Positions 11,569 to 17,904 of a stretch of DNA of 19,260 nucleotides are shown here, piece by piece. Within the stretch, counting starts at the first letter, position 1; each line of letters begins with the position of its first letter. A model generated the notes under the pieces. It was not told where the DNA came from. It was given only the letters and a program-made list of their open reading frames with translations, and searched no databases. The stretch is from assembly GCA_015039365.1 (NCBI GenBank), contig WION01000775.1, positions 1 through 19,260 of the forward strand. The letters are read 5' to 3'. A program made the position numbers and the translations under genes. The DNA is from Amanita rubescens. Taxonomy: Eukaryota; Basidiomycota; Agaricomycetes; Agaricales; Amanitaceae.

Positions 11569-11585
11569 GCCCGCGAGTCGCGGGC
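11569..11585. other. Perfect GC hairpin just outside the right arm
   Basis: GCCCGCG AGT CGCGGGC: a 7-bp stem with a 3-base loop, 15 bases beyond the end of the inverted repeat. It is the first of the long series of small hairpins in the right flank. Confidence 0.8.
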
Positions 11586-11719
11586 TCTTGCAACAATCCA
11601 AGGCGGGAAGGGAGCTCCAACTTCAGGAGCACACCGAGAATCCAATACGGCGTTATCGACGGATGAGGGAGCTTAGGAGGTGCGATGACGGGCACAGGTG
11701 AACGAGAAGGATCTTGATG

Positions 11720-11769
11720 GTGCGTTTTCCTTATCGCTCTCTCGTTTCCTCGGCTGACTGCTTTCACAG
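11720..11769 (+). other. Spliceosomal intron, 50 nt
   Basis: GTGCGT donor, GGCTGACTGC branch region, CACAG acceptor. The downstream exon 11770-11984 is open in two frames. Confidence 0.75.
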
Positions 11770-11984
11770 CTTCACTTATCGTTTCCTGGGACTCAGAAGT
11801 GAGCCCCTATCGGTTTTCCTGCCAACGGACGATAGGCGAGAGGGAGGTGATGGAAAGACTATGGGTCGCCCATCACTTCCACGCACGAGACTTAGGGTCG
11901 ACCCTCTCTCTTTCAGCAGAACGCGGCCGAAATGCGAGGGCTGGAGCCAGCATGCTGCCGCAGTGTGCGCAGCTTCGGGACTAG
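11770..11984 (+). CDS. Candidate coding exon, unknown protein
   Basis: Lies between two candidate introns. One frame reads SLIVSWDSEVSPYRF at the start and RLWVAHHFHARDLGSTLSLS in the middle, ending with TAG exactly at the exon edge (11982-11984). A second frame (RFLGLRSEPLSVFL..., later CEGWSQHAAAVCAASGL) is open through the exon as well. Neither joins in phase to a long open frame in the next exon (12038 on), so I cannot say which, if either, is translated. No known domain is seen. Minus-strand frames are shorter here, and the introns fix the transcribed strand as +. Confidence 0.3.
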
Positions 11985-12037
11985 GTAAACCCTGTGATTC
12001 TCTTTGCTCCCATGTTTATAATAAATGCGTCGTATAG
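11985..12037 (+). other. Probable intron, 53 nt
   Basis: Donor GTAAAC directly after CTAG, acceptor GTATAG, AT-rich middle (TTTATAATAAAT). The exon that follows starts GCGCAG, like two later exons. The branch site is less clear than in the other introns. Confidence 0.55.
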
Positions 12038-12213
12038 GCGCAGTGTCTTAAACTGGCCGTCCGTTAGTTGTCCAGAGGAAGAGACTCATTCGAATCCCGA
12101 TTGTAAATATTCGGAGAGTTCGTTTGAACTCTCCATCGTCTTGAATGATTTGATTATCACTACACGCCCAGCGCCTCTTCCCCTTCAAGAAGGAAAAAAC
12201 GGGCGTCGGATAG

Positions 12214-12530
12214 CAATTGCGGGAACTCTCGTATGAGTTCGAGTTCCCATACGAGGTTAAGGGTATAAATAGGTAAGTTTCTTATACCCGGGAATAATGA
12301 TTTATTGACGACGTTGTAGCGTCGCCGTTTTGTCCGTTGTGATTGGCTTACGGCCGGGAGAGGGAGTAGACGGGGTAGACTGCGAGAGAGCAGCTTTGGA
12401 AGCGGGTGCGTTCTCGTTTTCCGCTCATTTTGATTCGTATTAACTGCATTGCACAGGCGCAGCTATCCCGGCTTGTCGGACGTTAAGAGGTGGGAGGACT
12501 CAGTACGAGTCCTTTCGAGGATTTATTTGA
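12214..12530 (+). CDS. Candidate spliced open frame across three exons, unknown protein
   Basis: Exon parts 12214-12272, 12320-12405 and 12457-12530 join in phase across introns 12273-12319 and 12406-12456, giving 72 codons and then TGA. The sequence includes YEFEFPYEVKGINSVAVLS, VVIGLRPGEGVDGVDCERAA and CRTLRGGRTQYESFRGFI. There is no ATG: the frame opens after a TAG at 12211. The frame just upstream (ending NGRRIAIAGTLV, TGA at 12234-12236) is shifted, so one small indel would be needed to connect them. This fits a decayed gene or sequencing indels. No domain is recognisable. Confidence 0.3.
12273..12319 (+). other. Spliceosomal intron, 47 nt
   Basis: GTAAGT donor, TTTATTGACGACG branch region, TTGTAG acceptor. 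The donor lies in the loop of a hairpin with arms GGGTATA and TATACCC (12261-12289). Confidence 0.8.
12406..12456 (+). other. Spliceosomal intron, 51 nt
   Basis: GTGCGT donor, CGTATTAACTGC branch region, GCACAG acceptor followed by GCGCAG. Confidence 0.8.
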
Positions 12531-12671
12531 GACCTGGACGATTGTCGGTCTCGAGGGCGGGACTCCGCGTCGACCTCTCGCTCGTTGGATCGATGCAGAA
12601 ACAAGTGCGTGCGAGGGCCAGGAAGGCAGATGGAATTAGAGAGGGAGAAGGGGTGGAGACTACGAGGATAT

Positions 12672-12731
12672 GTAAGTCTCCTTTTCTCTTTATTTCTCTA
12701 TTCTGCTCGTATTGACTGCGAGATGCACTAG
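12672..12731 (+). other. Spliceosomal intron, 60 nt
   Basis: GTAAGT donor, pyrimidine-rich body, CGTATTGACTGC branch region, GCACTAG acceptor. Confidence 0.8.
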
Positions 12732-12922
12732 CGCAATGATCCAGAGTGTGTAGAATGGACGAGGACTCAGAATTGAATCCTCAATGATTACTTGGAGAGT
12801 TCGTTGGAACTCTCCGATTTTCTTGGATCGCGATGAATCTAACTCGTCACGAGTTCCTTCCTTTCTTACAAGAAGAGGGAAGTTAGGATTAGATTTGTGG
12901 AGACTCTGGCGAGTCCTTCCAA

Positions 12923-13030
12923 GTAAGTTGATTAATTTGAGTCATATATAATTCAATGTCGTTATTTCATATAGTTGATATAATATATTCATAATTTACA
13001 CATTTACGTGTGTGGAGGGCTCGGATTTAG
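12923..13030 (+). other. AT-rich intron candidate with GTAAGT donor
   Basis: A good GTAAGT donor at 12923 enters about 80 bases of very AT-rich DNA. The acceptor is uncertain: TTTAG at 13030 lies within a hairpin (arms GGAGGGCT and AGCCCTCC, 13014-13036), and no clear branch site precedes it. A longer or different intron is possible. Confidence 0.4.
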
Positions 13031-13221
13031 CCCTCCGAATCAATTCGCAAATACCACAAGAGGATGAACAACAAGGGAGACGAGAGAGTGGCGATGACGT
13101 GGCGACCTCGTCAGAGTGCTTGTAAATCGGGAAACGTCGATATTTGATCGTCGTAGCCTCAAGTGGCTGATGCGAAGGAAGTTGAATGGTGTGGGCAGTA
13201 TTCGTACTGCGCGACTTAAGA

Positions 13222-13268
13222 GTGAGCGGTTGTCACCCGTATAATTTGTTTTATTGATGACAAAACAG
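13222..13268 (+). other. Spliceosomal intron, 47 nt
   Basis: GTGAGC donor, TTTTATTGATGAC branch region, AAAACAG acceptor. Confidence 0.7.
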
Positions 13269-13637
13269 ATTTGTCGTCTCCAGATGACCGCTACTTAGGG
13301 CGGTTTACAGCGGGCGCACCAAATACGTTCGACGCACGCAGAACCAGGAGTTTCCGCCCACCACAAAGGCTCAGGCGGAAGTATGGGCTCGTGGTGGTCT
13401 TGGCGTCGATGTAGGCATAAGGAGGGGCTGAGGTGGGAGCCTCGTCGTCCTCAATGTACTCGTGGATGATTGTGTACTCCGTCTCTTCGGCCTCGCGATT
13501 CCTGATTGCACAGAAGGTAATGACACGGAGGACCCACATCATTCTCAACAACATGCCACGACTACAGCAAAGGGCGAAAGCAACAGCTTGGCTGGTGCGT
13601 TTGGGCATATGCGGTGTGAGTACCACCACGGGTTGAG

Positions 13638-13688
13638 GCGAGTACCAGTTGGCACTCAAGTCGAACTTAGCATTAACGATATCCGAAG
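13638..13688 (+). other. Possible GC-AG intron, 51 nt
   Basis: GCGAGT at the donor position, CATTAACGAT branch region, CCGAAG acceptor. Its 5' part (CGAGTACCAGTTGGCACTC) closely resembles the GT-AG intron at 14006 (GTGAGTACTCGTTGGCACTC), so it looks like a related intron whose donor GT has become GC. Splicing it out opens an exon reading DIVGNFGSQDMGKLRRFQLD. Confidence 0.45.
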
Positions 13689-13828
13689 GATATCGTTGGG
13701 AACTTCGGGTCTCAAGACATGGGGAAGCTCCGAAGGTTTCAGCTGGACATTCAGCTGAAGGATTGGAGGAACCAGCTGTGGATCGGCTGGTATACGTGAA
13801 CGCGGTAGGGGGACCGCAGGGGAATCGA

Positions 13829-13874
13829 GTGAGTACCAAACGGCACTTGTTTTCACGTTACTGACAGCCCACAG
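13829..13874 (+). other. Spliceosomal intron, 46 nt
   Basis: GTGAGT donor, CACGTTACTGAC branch region, CCCACAG acceptor. It shares CACGTTACTGAC exactly with the intron at 14232. Confidence 0.85.
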
Positions 13875-14005
13875 GTTGCGCTGTCGAATTGTTGCTCCAT
13901 TTGGCTGATATGAAGCTTTTTGAGGGAATAGGGGGCCGAATTGCAGAGTTCTTCCTGATTCAGTTATGATGGGAGAAGGCTCGGTACATTCGGCCTTAGA
14001 CTCAG

Positions 14006-14058
14006 GTGAGTACTCGTTGGCACTCGCCGGGTTATTGACGTATTGATGACATCCCAAG
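14006..14058 (+). other. Spliceosomal intron, 53 nt
   Basis: CAG/GTGAGT donor, GTTATTGACG and TATTGATGAC as two possible branch sites, CCCAAG acceptor. The donor is inside the stem GGTGAGT / ACTCGCC. Confidence 0.75.
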
Positions 14059-14207
14059 GACGTTGTCGGGATGTATGAAGCCAGTCGAGTTCAACACTCG
14101 ACTGTGTGGATGGACGAACCAGCCGATGCGAATCAAGCAGGGTCTCGACTGGAAGGATGGAGAGGCCTGCGTAGGGTAGGCAGACGCAGACGAGTATAAC
14201 GGCATGA

Positions 14208-14551
14208 GGGCCGTATTGGGTACATCCTGAGGTGAGCATGTGTCCATGCTCATATCCACGTTACTGACGGCGTGCAGTTCTCGCTGCCGTTGGATGCTCG
14301 TCTCGTCAAACACAGGGCCAGGAAGCCGCGTGATGGATTCAGAATGCTCAGAGGAGAGCTCGTTCGCTCTCCGGGTCTTGAGCTGTTGGCGAGTAGCATC
14401 GGGTCGTACCGGAGGGTATTCCGAGTCTTCAGGTTTAGGTGAGCGTATCATCACGCTCGCTTCTATTTCTTTATTGACGACTCGTGTATTCAGTCGTCTA
14501 GAATCCGATTCGGGGTCGGCAGCCTCGTCAGGTGGATCATTTGAAGCATGA
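14208..14551 (+). CDS. Candidate spliced open frame ending SFEA, unknown protein
   Basis: Exon parts 14208-14231, 14278-14438 and 14494-14551 join in phase and stay open for about 80 codons to a TGA at 14549-14551. The product reads FSLPLDARLVKHRARKPRDG, then RSPGLELLASSIGSYRRVFR, and ends in a serine/glycine-rich tail (RLESDSGSAASSGGSFEA). The first in-frame ATG is 14344; upstream the frame is closed by TGA at 14205-14207. The stop overlaps the ATG of the next candidate frame as ATGA at 14548. Basic N-terminal half, no domain recognised. It may be a fragment of a larger, frame-broken gene. Confidence 0.28.
14232..14277 (+). other. Spliceosomal intron, 46 nt
   Basis: GTGAGC donor, CACGTTACTGAC branch region, GTGCAG acceptor. 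The donor forms the 5' arm of the perfect hairpin TGAGCATG TGTC CATGCTCA (14233-14252). Confidence 0.85.
14439..14493 (+). other. Spliceosomal intron, 55 nt
   Basis: TTTAG/GTGAGC donor, TTTATTGACGAC branch region, TATTCAG acceptor. GAGCG of the donor can pair with CGCTC eight bases downstream. Confidence 0.85.
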
Positions 14552-15068
14552 CGAACGGATTCGTCACAGGCGAGGGAGCGTCAGTTCATACGCTCCCGAA
14601 TACAGGCTGCGGCTCTCGCGAGCTGCTCTCCTTCATTCCTCGAAGGAGCTATGGGTTGTTGGGACTGTCTTCGAGCAGTCCCGGTATAAGGTGAGCGCAG
14701 TAATTCACTCGCATCTTATTGATGACGCTTAGGATGCGTCGTCCGGGTACCACCTCACTGACAGGCGGTGAACACTCGTCCGAAGGTGAACGAGTGGATG
14801 TGGTTGGCGCAAGACGGATGGACGAGGGAACGGATGTGGAGAATGGCAGTGTGGCAGCTACTGTATCTTCAGGTACGTTTTCTTCACTTCTATTGATTTG
14901 AATCTTGACGACGGTATCGTAGATCCGCCGTTTCTTCTCCATTTCATCCGAAAAGGAAAAGGTTGTGACTCGTGCGCCGATGAGTCTTTGAATTTGAGTA
15001 GTGCGCTCAGCGAAACACTCGTGGGTTTTGGGAGAGTGAGGTGGCTCTCCCCTGGATTCAGCGAATAG
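14548..15068 (+). CDS. Candidate three-exon gene, 142 aa, unknown function
   Basis: ATG at 14548; exons 14548-14690, 14733-14872 and 14923-15068 join in phase (2 then 1) with no internal stop, ending TAG at 15066-15068. The product starts MTNGFVTGEGASVHTLPN, continues ELLSFIPRRSYGLLGLSSSS, then an acidic middle (HSSEGERVDVVGARRMDEG), and ends DSCADESLNLSSALSETLVG followed by RVRWLSPGFSE. It has no recognisable domain, signal peptide or membrane segment. Both introns have canonical donors and branch sites, which is the main support. A 297-codon minus-strand frame covers the same DNA but ignores these introns. The start overlaps the preceding frame's stop (ATGA), which may simply be chance. Confidence 0.38.
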
Positions 15069-15542
15069 TGTGGCTTCTCCCGTAACAGGAGAAGACGGGT
15101 TTTCACCAGACGGTGGTGAAAAAGATTCATTGGAGACCCGAGAGAGGGTCTCCATCAAACGGTGCATAGTATTAATATTTACTACGTGATTTGTACTTAC
15201 GAAGCTCGATGCGCGTCGTTTCGAGACTACAGGGAAAGGTGTCGAAGCCCTGTCTTTGGAAGGACGAGTCGGAGGAGGGCGAGTTGAGGAGATAATGACG
15301 GGCGAGGGTCTTGACAGTGAGGAGGCTGTCTTAGACTGTGCAGGTAGGTGTTTAAGTGCATTCGTTCCTTTCGTAGGATTGACTTCAGCCTTTCCAGGTT
15401 GTTTCTCAACATCCTGACGTTTCGGAGTGGAAGTCGAGACGGCTCGGCCAGAAGACTTGATGCTGATACGAGAGTTTCCCTTCGGGAGCTCTCTGGTACT
15501 CAGAACGGTCTTCTTAGACTGTTCTCCAGCCTTAGCATGCAT
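14649..15542 (-). CDS. Long antisense open frame, 297 codons, doubtful
   Basis: An uninterrupted minus-strand frame beginning MHAKAGEQSKKTVLSTREL and rich in S, P, T, R and K (for example PSSPVTGEATLFAESRGE, STSVPSSIRLAPTTSTRSP). It would be a disordered protein; no domain is visible. Its length is unusual for chance, but it runs straight through four good + strand introns (14691, 14873, 15162, 15344), and many local inverted repeats make both strands look alike, which favours antisense open frames. A GTAAGT donor exists on the minus strand near 15200 with an ATTAATAC branch-like site, so a real minus gene is not excluded. I prefer the + strand interpretation. Confidence 0.22.
   Translation of the reverse strand: MHAKAGEQSKKTVLSTRELPKGNSRISIKSSGRAVSTSTPKRQDVEKQPGKAEVNPTKGTNALKHLPAQSKTASSLSRPSPVIISSTRPPPTRPSKDRASTPFPVVSKRRASSFVSTNHVVNINTMHRLMETLSRVSNESFSPPSGENPSSPVTGEATLFAESRGEPPHSPKTHECFAERTTQIQRLIGARVTTFSFSDEMEKKRRIYDTVVKIQINRSEENVPEDTVAATLPFSTSVPSSIRLAPTTSTRSPSDECSPPVSEVVPGRRILSVINKMRVNYCAHLIPGLLEDSPNNP
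14691..14732 (+). other. Spliceosomal intron, 42 nt
   Basis: AAG/GTGAGC donor, CTTATTGATGAC branch region, GCTTAG acceptor. The hairpin GGGACTG / CAGTCCC (14661-14682) ends nine bases before the donor. Confidence 0.8.
14873..14922 (+). other. Spliceosomal intron, 50 nt
   Basis: CAG/GTACGT donor, AATCTTGACGAC branch region, ATCGTAG acceptor. Confidence 0.75.
15162..15204 (+). other. Possible intron, 43 nt, AT-rich
   Basis: GTGCAT donor, TTTACTACG or GTACTTACG as branch region, GAAG acceptor. The downstream exon is open for its whole length in phase 0. Confidence 0.5.
15205..15343 (+). CDS. Candidate coding exon, unknown protein
   Basis: Bounded by an intron on each side. The first frame is fully open for 46 codons: LDARRFETTGKGVEALSLEG, then RVGGGRVEEIMTGEGLDSEE and AVLDCA. 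It is acidic and could form an amphipathic helix. It ends in phase 1, but the next exon (15389 on) closes quickly in that phase and is long only in the other frames (FQVVSQHPDVSEWKSRRLGQ or LFLNILTFRSGSRDGSARRL), so the gene appears frame-broken here. No domain is recognised. Confidence 0.3.
15344..15388 (+). other. Spliceosomal intron, 45 nt
   Basis: CAG/GTAGGT donor, GGATTGACTTCAG combining branch site and acceptor at a very short distance (about 6 bases). Confidence 0.75.
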
Positions 15543-16005
15543 GCCAGAGCTGATTGAAGGTCAGAAGATGGGTAAGACCATCTCCGGGACAGGTTTGAGG
15601 GTTGTGAGCCAGTATTGGCTTGTGAGCAACATTCCGGGGACTCATCTTGAATCCCTGAGGTTTAGGAGGGTTGTCCGGCTTCGCAGAGCTCGGACTAGCT
15701 TTAGAATGGGTCAACTGAGCTCGTTCGGGCGTGTTTCGAGTCTCGGGAGCCGAGACTCTTTGAATGGCTATAGGCGTAGCTTGCGGGTGGCTTCCTTCTC
15801 TTTTTTTCTTTTTTTTTATAATAGGAATTTCAAATCGGTAGCAAGGTAATAGACAGATGAGACTGTACACGGTATGCATGGCGCCTTCGGGCGTATATGA
15901 GGGGAGTGATGCGTAACAAAAAGAAACGTAAACACTATGGTGAGAGACATACGGTAAATCACTCGATGGTGATTTTCAGCTTATAGAGTGAGGGAGGCCT
16001 ATCAT
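15389..16005. other. Hairpin-rich DNA without a convincing gene
   Basis: Contains small perfect hairpins at 15566-15583 (AGATGG / CCATCT), 15738-15758 (GAGTCTCGG / CCGAGACTC) and 15956-15975 (AAATCAC / GTGATTT), plus a T-rich run near 15800-15820. Frames of 70-140 codons exist on both strands, including a proline/serine-rich minus frame (15532-15879), but none has supporting splice signals. A GTAAGA donor at 15572 lies in a hairpin, but I see no good acceptor. Confidence 0.5.
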
Positions 16006-16647
16006 TCAATGTACGTCCCAAGGGACGCACCCGAAGGACCATATGGAGAAGGCACCCTGGACATGAGGCATAGAGTAGGCGATCCGGTCGCCGAAGTAGC
16101 AAGGATTACGTTTGTTCTTGCAAACACGTTGAGAGTGGTGATTAGGAAATGCTTGGTGAAGACAGGTCAAGCCTGTCGTTATGGTGCCAGGTGGAAGCTC
16201 GTCGGCTTCAAGTGAGAGAGGAGGGAGGAAGGGTTTGCAGAGTTGGTGCCGGGGCACCGGTATGACAACGGTTGGCAACGCTCGAAGCGTTCCAGGTATT
16301 TCGAGTGGAAGCGTAATCGCTTCAGGTAGAGGTGCCAGAAGCAGTGATGGGGGTTCCTGACATTCGAAAATGACAGGCGGTGGAAGGTAAGAGAGTTTGA
16401 GGGCTGGTGGAGCCCGTGGTGGTCCTGGCAGTAGAGGGGTCCATGGGATCCTGTAGGCTTCAAAAGGGTCAAAGAAGGTGTTGACGGTTGGGGCTGGTGG
16501 CAGAACTCCAAAGAGTTCAAACAACAAGTCTTTGAGACTTGTGGGGAGAGGGAGCGACGGGGCGACGGGGAAGTTGGTGTGACGGTTGGCGTCACAACGT
16601 ATGTTTTTGGCTACATTTGTATACCGCATCGCATGCCTAAGACACAT
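16006..16647 (-). CDS. Proline-rich open frame, 213 aa, unknown function
   Basis: Continuous minus-strand frame starting MCLRHAMRYTNVAKNIRCDA. Residues 35-50 (SLKDLLFELFGVLPPAP) look helical; the middle is proline/leucine-rich (PPALKLSYLPPPVIFECQEP, PLPEAITLPLEIPG). No signal peptide, membrane span or known domain is seen. A short PPPVI.E motif recurs in the minus-strand frame near 18700-18957, hinting at related or exchanged sequence. The + strand is also partly open (16009-16215, MYVPRDAPEGPYGEGTLD...) and has a fair intron candidate at 16326-16376 (GTAGAG, TTCCTGAC, TGACAG), so the coding strand is uncertain. Confidence 0.3.
   Translation of the reverse strand: MCLRHAMRYTNVAKNIRCDANRHTNFPVAPSLPLPTSLKDLLFELFGVLPPAPTVNTFFDPFEAYRIPWTPLLPGPPRAPPALKLSYLPPPVIFECQEPPSLLLAPLPEAITLPLEIPGTLRALPTVVIPVPRHQLCKPFLPPLSLEADELPPGTITTGLTCLHQAFPNHHSQRVCKNKRNPCYFGDRIAYSMPHVQGAFSIWSFGCVPWDVH
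16245..16291. other. Two small perfect hairpins
   Basis: GGTGCC GG GGCACC at 16245-16258 and AACGCT CGA AGCGTT at 16277-16291. They are members of the same hairpin series as 11569-15975. Confidence 0.7.
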
Positions 16648-16852
16648 ATAAACTTATCGATGGCGGCACGAGTGCCGCAGGTCCCGCTACGTGAAAGAAC
16701 AATCATATTTGTATCATAATCTTTTAAACTTCGTTTATACCCAATAATGCACCAAAATGGCTCCTACTGCCACTAATATTAATGGGACTCTCAACGCACA
16801 CCGGCGAAGCGTCGGAGATTGAAATTAAAACACCGAACATGAAGTTGATAGT
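16648..16852. other. Intergenic stretch, no gene seen
   Basis: One hairpin at 16663-16678 (GCGGCA / TGCCGC, 4-base loop), otherwise AT-rich sequence without open frames of note. Confidence 0.5.
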
Positions 16853-16985
16853 AGTGGTGGATGGTGGACGTTCGGCGGTGGACGGTGGACCGGTGGATGT
16901 TCGGCGGTGGTGGACAGTGGACAGTTGATGCGCTGATGTTCGGCGGTGGGCGGTGGACTGGGCGGTGGACGGTGGACGCCGGACC
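16853..16985 (+). repeat. GGTGGAC / GTTCGGCGGTGG minisatellite
   Basis: Irregular tandem repeats of GGTGGAC with three copies of the longer motif GTTCGGCGGTGG. Short frames on both strands through this region are simple repeats and not taken as genes. Confidence 0.8.
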
Positions 16986-17366
16986 CGGACAGCGTGATCG
17001 CAAGTGGTCAGCAGTGGGCGATAAGCCGGTTGGAATCTCATACTAATAGTCACTGATAACAACCCTCAATGTTCCCTGGTGGAACAATCACTAAAAATGA
17101 CGGGCAGTGCTTTGAAGTCGGTTTCACGGACATGATATTACACGCTGCTCATTTAATTGGGAGCTGCAGGGTCAAAGATGATTCCACGGAAACTTTTTTA
17201 TTCCAATAACCTCAATGCATTCTACGTAAACAAATTTATAGATTATCATGTACACGAAATCACATTCTAGTAACCTTAGATCAATGGTAACAACCTTGCT
17301 CAATGTGGTATAGAACGGAATTCAGCATTAGCCATTGCCTGGATAACTTGTGAGCTCAAGACTTGA
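16986..17366. other. Intergenic stretch with a thrice-repeated AACAACC..CTCAATG motif
   Basis: No open frame worth calling. A motif of the form TAACAACC(n)CTCAATG occurs at 17055-17071, in shortened form at 17203-17220, and at 17287-17306. A TACTAATAG at about 17040 resembles a branch site plus acceptor but has no good donor upstream. Confidence 0.5.
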
Positions 17367-17672
17367 AAAAGGAACGCATATAGTAGTATTCATACAGGTT
17401 TGGCAGGCGAGATCCGGGGGGTAGCGCTAAGCGGTTGGCGTGGGTGGTGGGTATCGGTGGAAAACTTCGAGTTAGAGGAACTCCGAACGGGCCCTGATAA
17501 GATTTTCAAAGTGATGGAAGAGATTCTACTCACTGCCACAATCGAAGTACTCCGAGTGGTCGTTGCCAGAGCCCAAGCAGCCGGAGCGGTCATTGCTAGA
17601 CTCTGCCAAAGGTCAGAGACGAGCTGTGATACTAGAGTGTGGGAACTTGCAACCCACGCCGCGCACCGGTGA
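17367..17672 (+). CDS. Helix-rich open frame, unknown function
   Basis: Frame open from 17367 (after a TGA at 17364) to TGA at 17670-17672. The first in-frame ATG is 17513. The part VENFELEELRTGPDKIFKVM and EEILLTATIEVLRVVVARAQ followed by AAGAVIARLCQRSE reads like amphipathic helices. ATACAG at 17392-17397 could be an intron acceptor, so the real exon may begin at 17398. The stop lies inside the left arm of a 202-bp inverted repeat, so the element may have truncated the gene; a second frame (17677-17913) continues beyond in another phase. The opposite strand carries a 142-codon frame (17390-17818). No domain is recognised. Confidence 0.32.
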   Translation, partial: KRNAYSSIHTGLAGEIRGVALSGWRGWWVSVENFELEELRTGPDKIFKVMEEILLTATIEVLRVVVARAQAAGAVIARLCQRSETSCDTRVWELATHAAHR

Positions 17673-17844
17673 ATGAGTGGCAGCGGATATTGAGGTGGCA
17701 GGTGAGTTGGTGGTTCAGGTAGAGGCTGTACTAGATGTGTTCGGCGAGCAGTTAGAAGAGCAAGGACGCGACGCGCGACATTACACCCACGTGACCACCG
17801 CTCACCGGTGTCATTCACCGGTGCGCGGCGTGGGTTGTAAGTTC
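17643..17844. mobile_element. MITE-like 202-bp element with 34-bp terminal inverted repeats
   Basis: Left arm 17643-17676 (GAACTTGCAACCCACGCCGC then GCACCGGTGAATGA) matches the reverse complement of 17811-17844 at 33 of 34 positions. The 134-bp interior has no gene. CACCGGTG palindromes occur at 17664, 17803 and 17816. I see no clear target-site duplication, so it may be a stable stem-loop rather than a transposon; the size and terminal repeats are typical of a MITE. Confidence 0.55.
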
Positions 17845-17867
17845 ATATTAATGCCCCTCGTCCGCGC

Positions 17868-17897
17868 GGCCCTTCGGGCCTTACGCTCCCTCGGAGC
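17868..17897. other. Tandem pair of GC hairpins
   Basis: GGCCC TTC GGGCC (17868-17880) and GCTCC CTC GGAGC (17885-17897), each with a 5-bp stem and 3-base loop, separated by four bases. Confidence 0.75.
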
Positions 17898-17904
17898 TTC
17901 AAGG

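Larger units (their letters stand above)
12038..12922 (+). repeat. Three diverged copies of one exon module (12038, 12457, 12732)
   Basis: Each copy follows an intron acceptor, begins GCGCAR, and carries a GACTC..GAATCC/GAGTCC hairpin about 50 bases in. Copies 1 and 3 also share a 22-base hairpin (GGAGAGTTC / GAACTCTCC, 4-base loop) at 12113-12134 and 12794-12815, then a TTCC..CTT..AAG..GGAA hairpin about 65 bases later, and end at a GTAAGT donor. The copies lie about 420 and 275 bp apart. They have diverged strongly, yet hairpins remain at matching places with different arm sequences (CGCCC/GGGCG at 12165 and 12201; AATCTA/TAGATT at 12836 and 12890). Confidence 0.6.

Noticed and set aside
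13291..14454. Minus-strand frames of 182, 133 and 140 codons with a recurring AVSNV motif
   Set aside because: AVSNV is the antisense of the shared + strand branch-site block CACGTTACTGAC; the frames cross good + strand introns, so they are best read as shadows.
15532..15879. 115-codon serine/proline-rich minus frame
   Set aside because: It looks protein-like but lacks a splice link to neighbouring minus frames and lies in hairpin-rich DNA open on both strands.
16861..17062. Frames of 61-112 codons in the GGTGGAC minisatellite
   Set aside because: Repeat translations without other support.
17390..17818. 142-codon minus frame antisense to the helix-rich + frame
   Set aside because: It begins inside the 202-bp inverted repeat and its composition mirrors the + strand; less convincing than the + frame.
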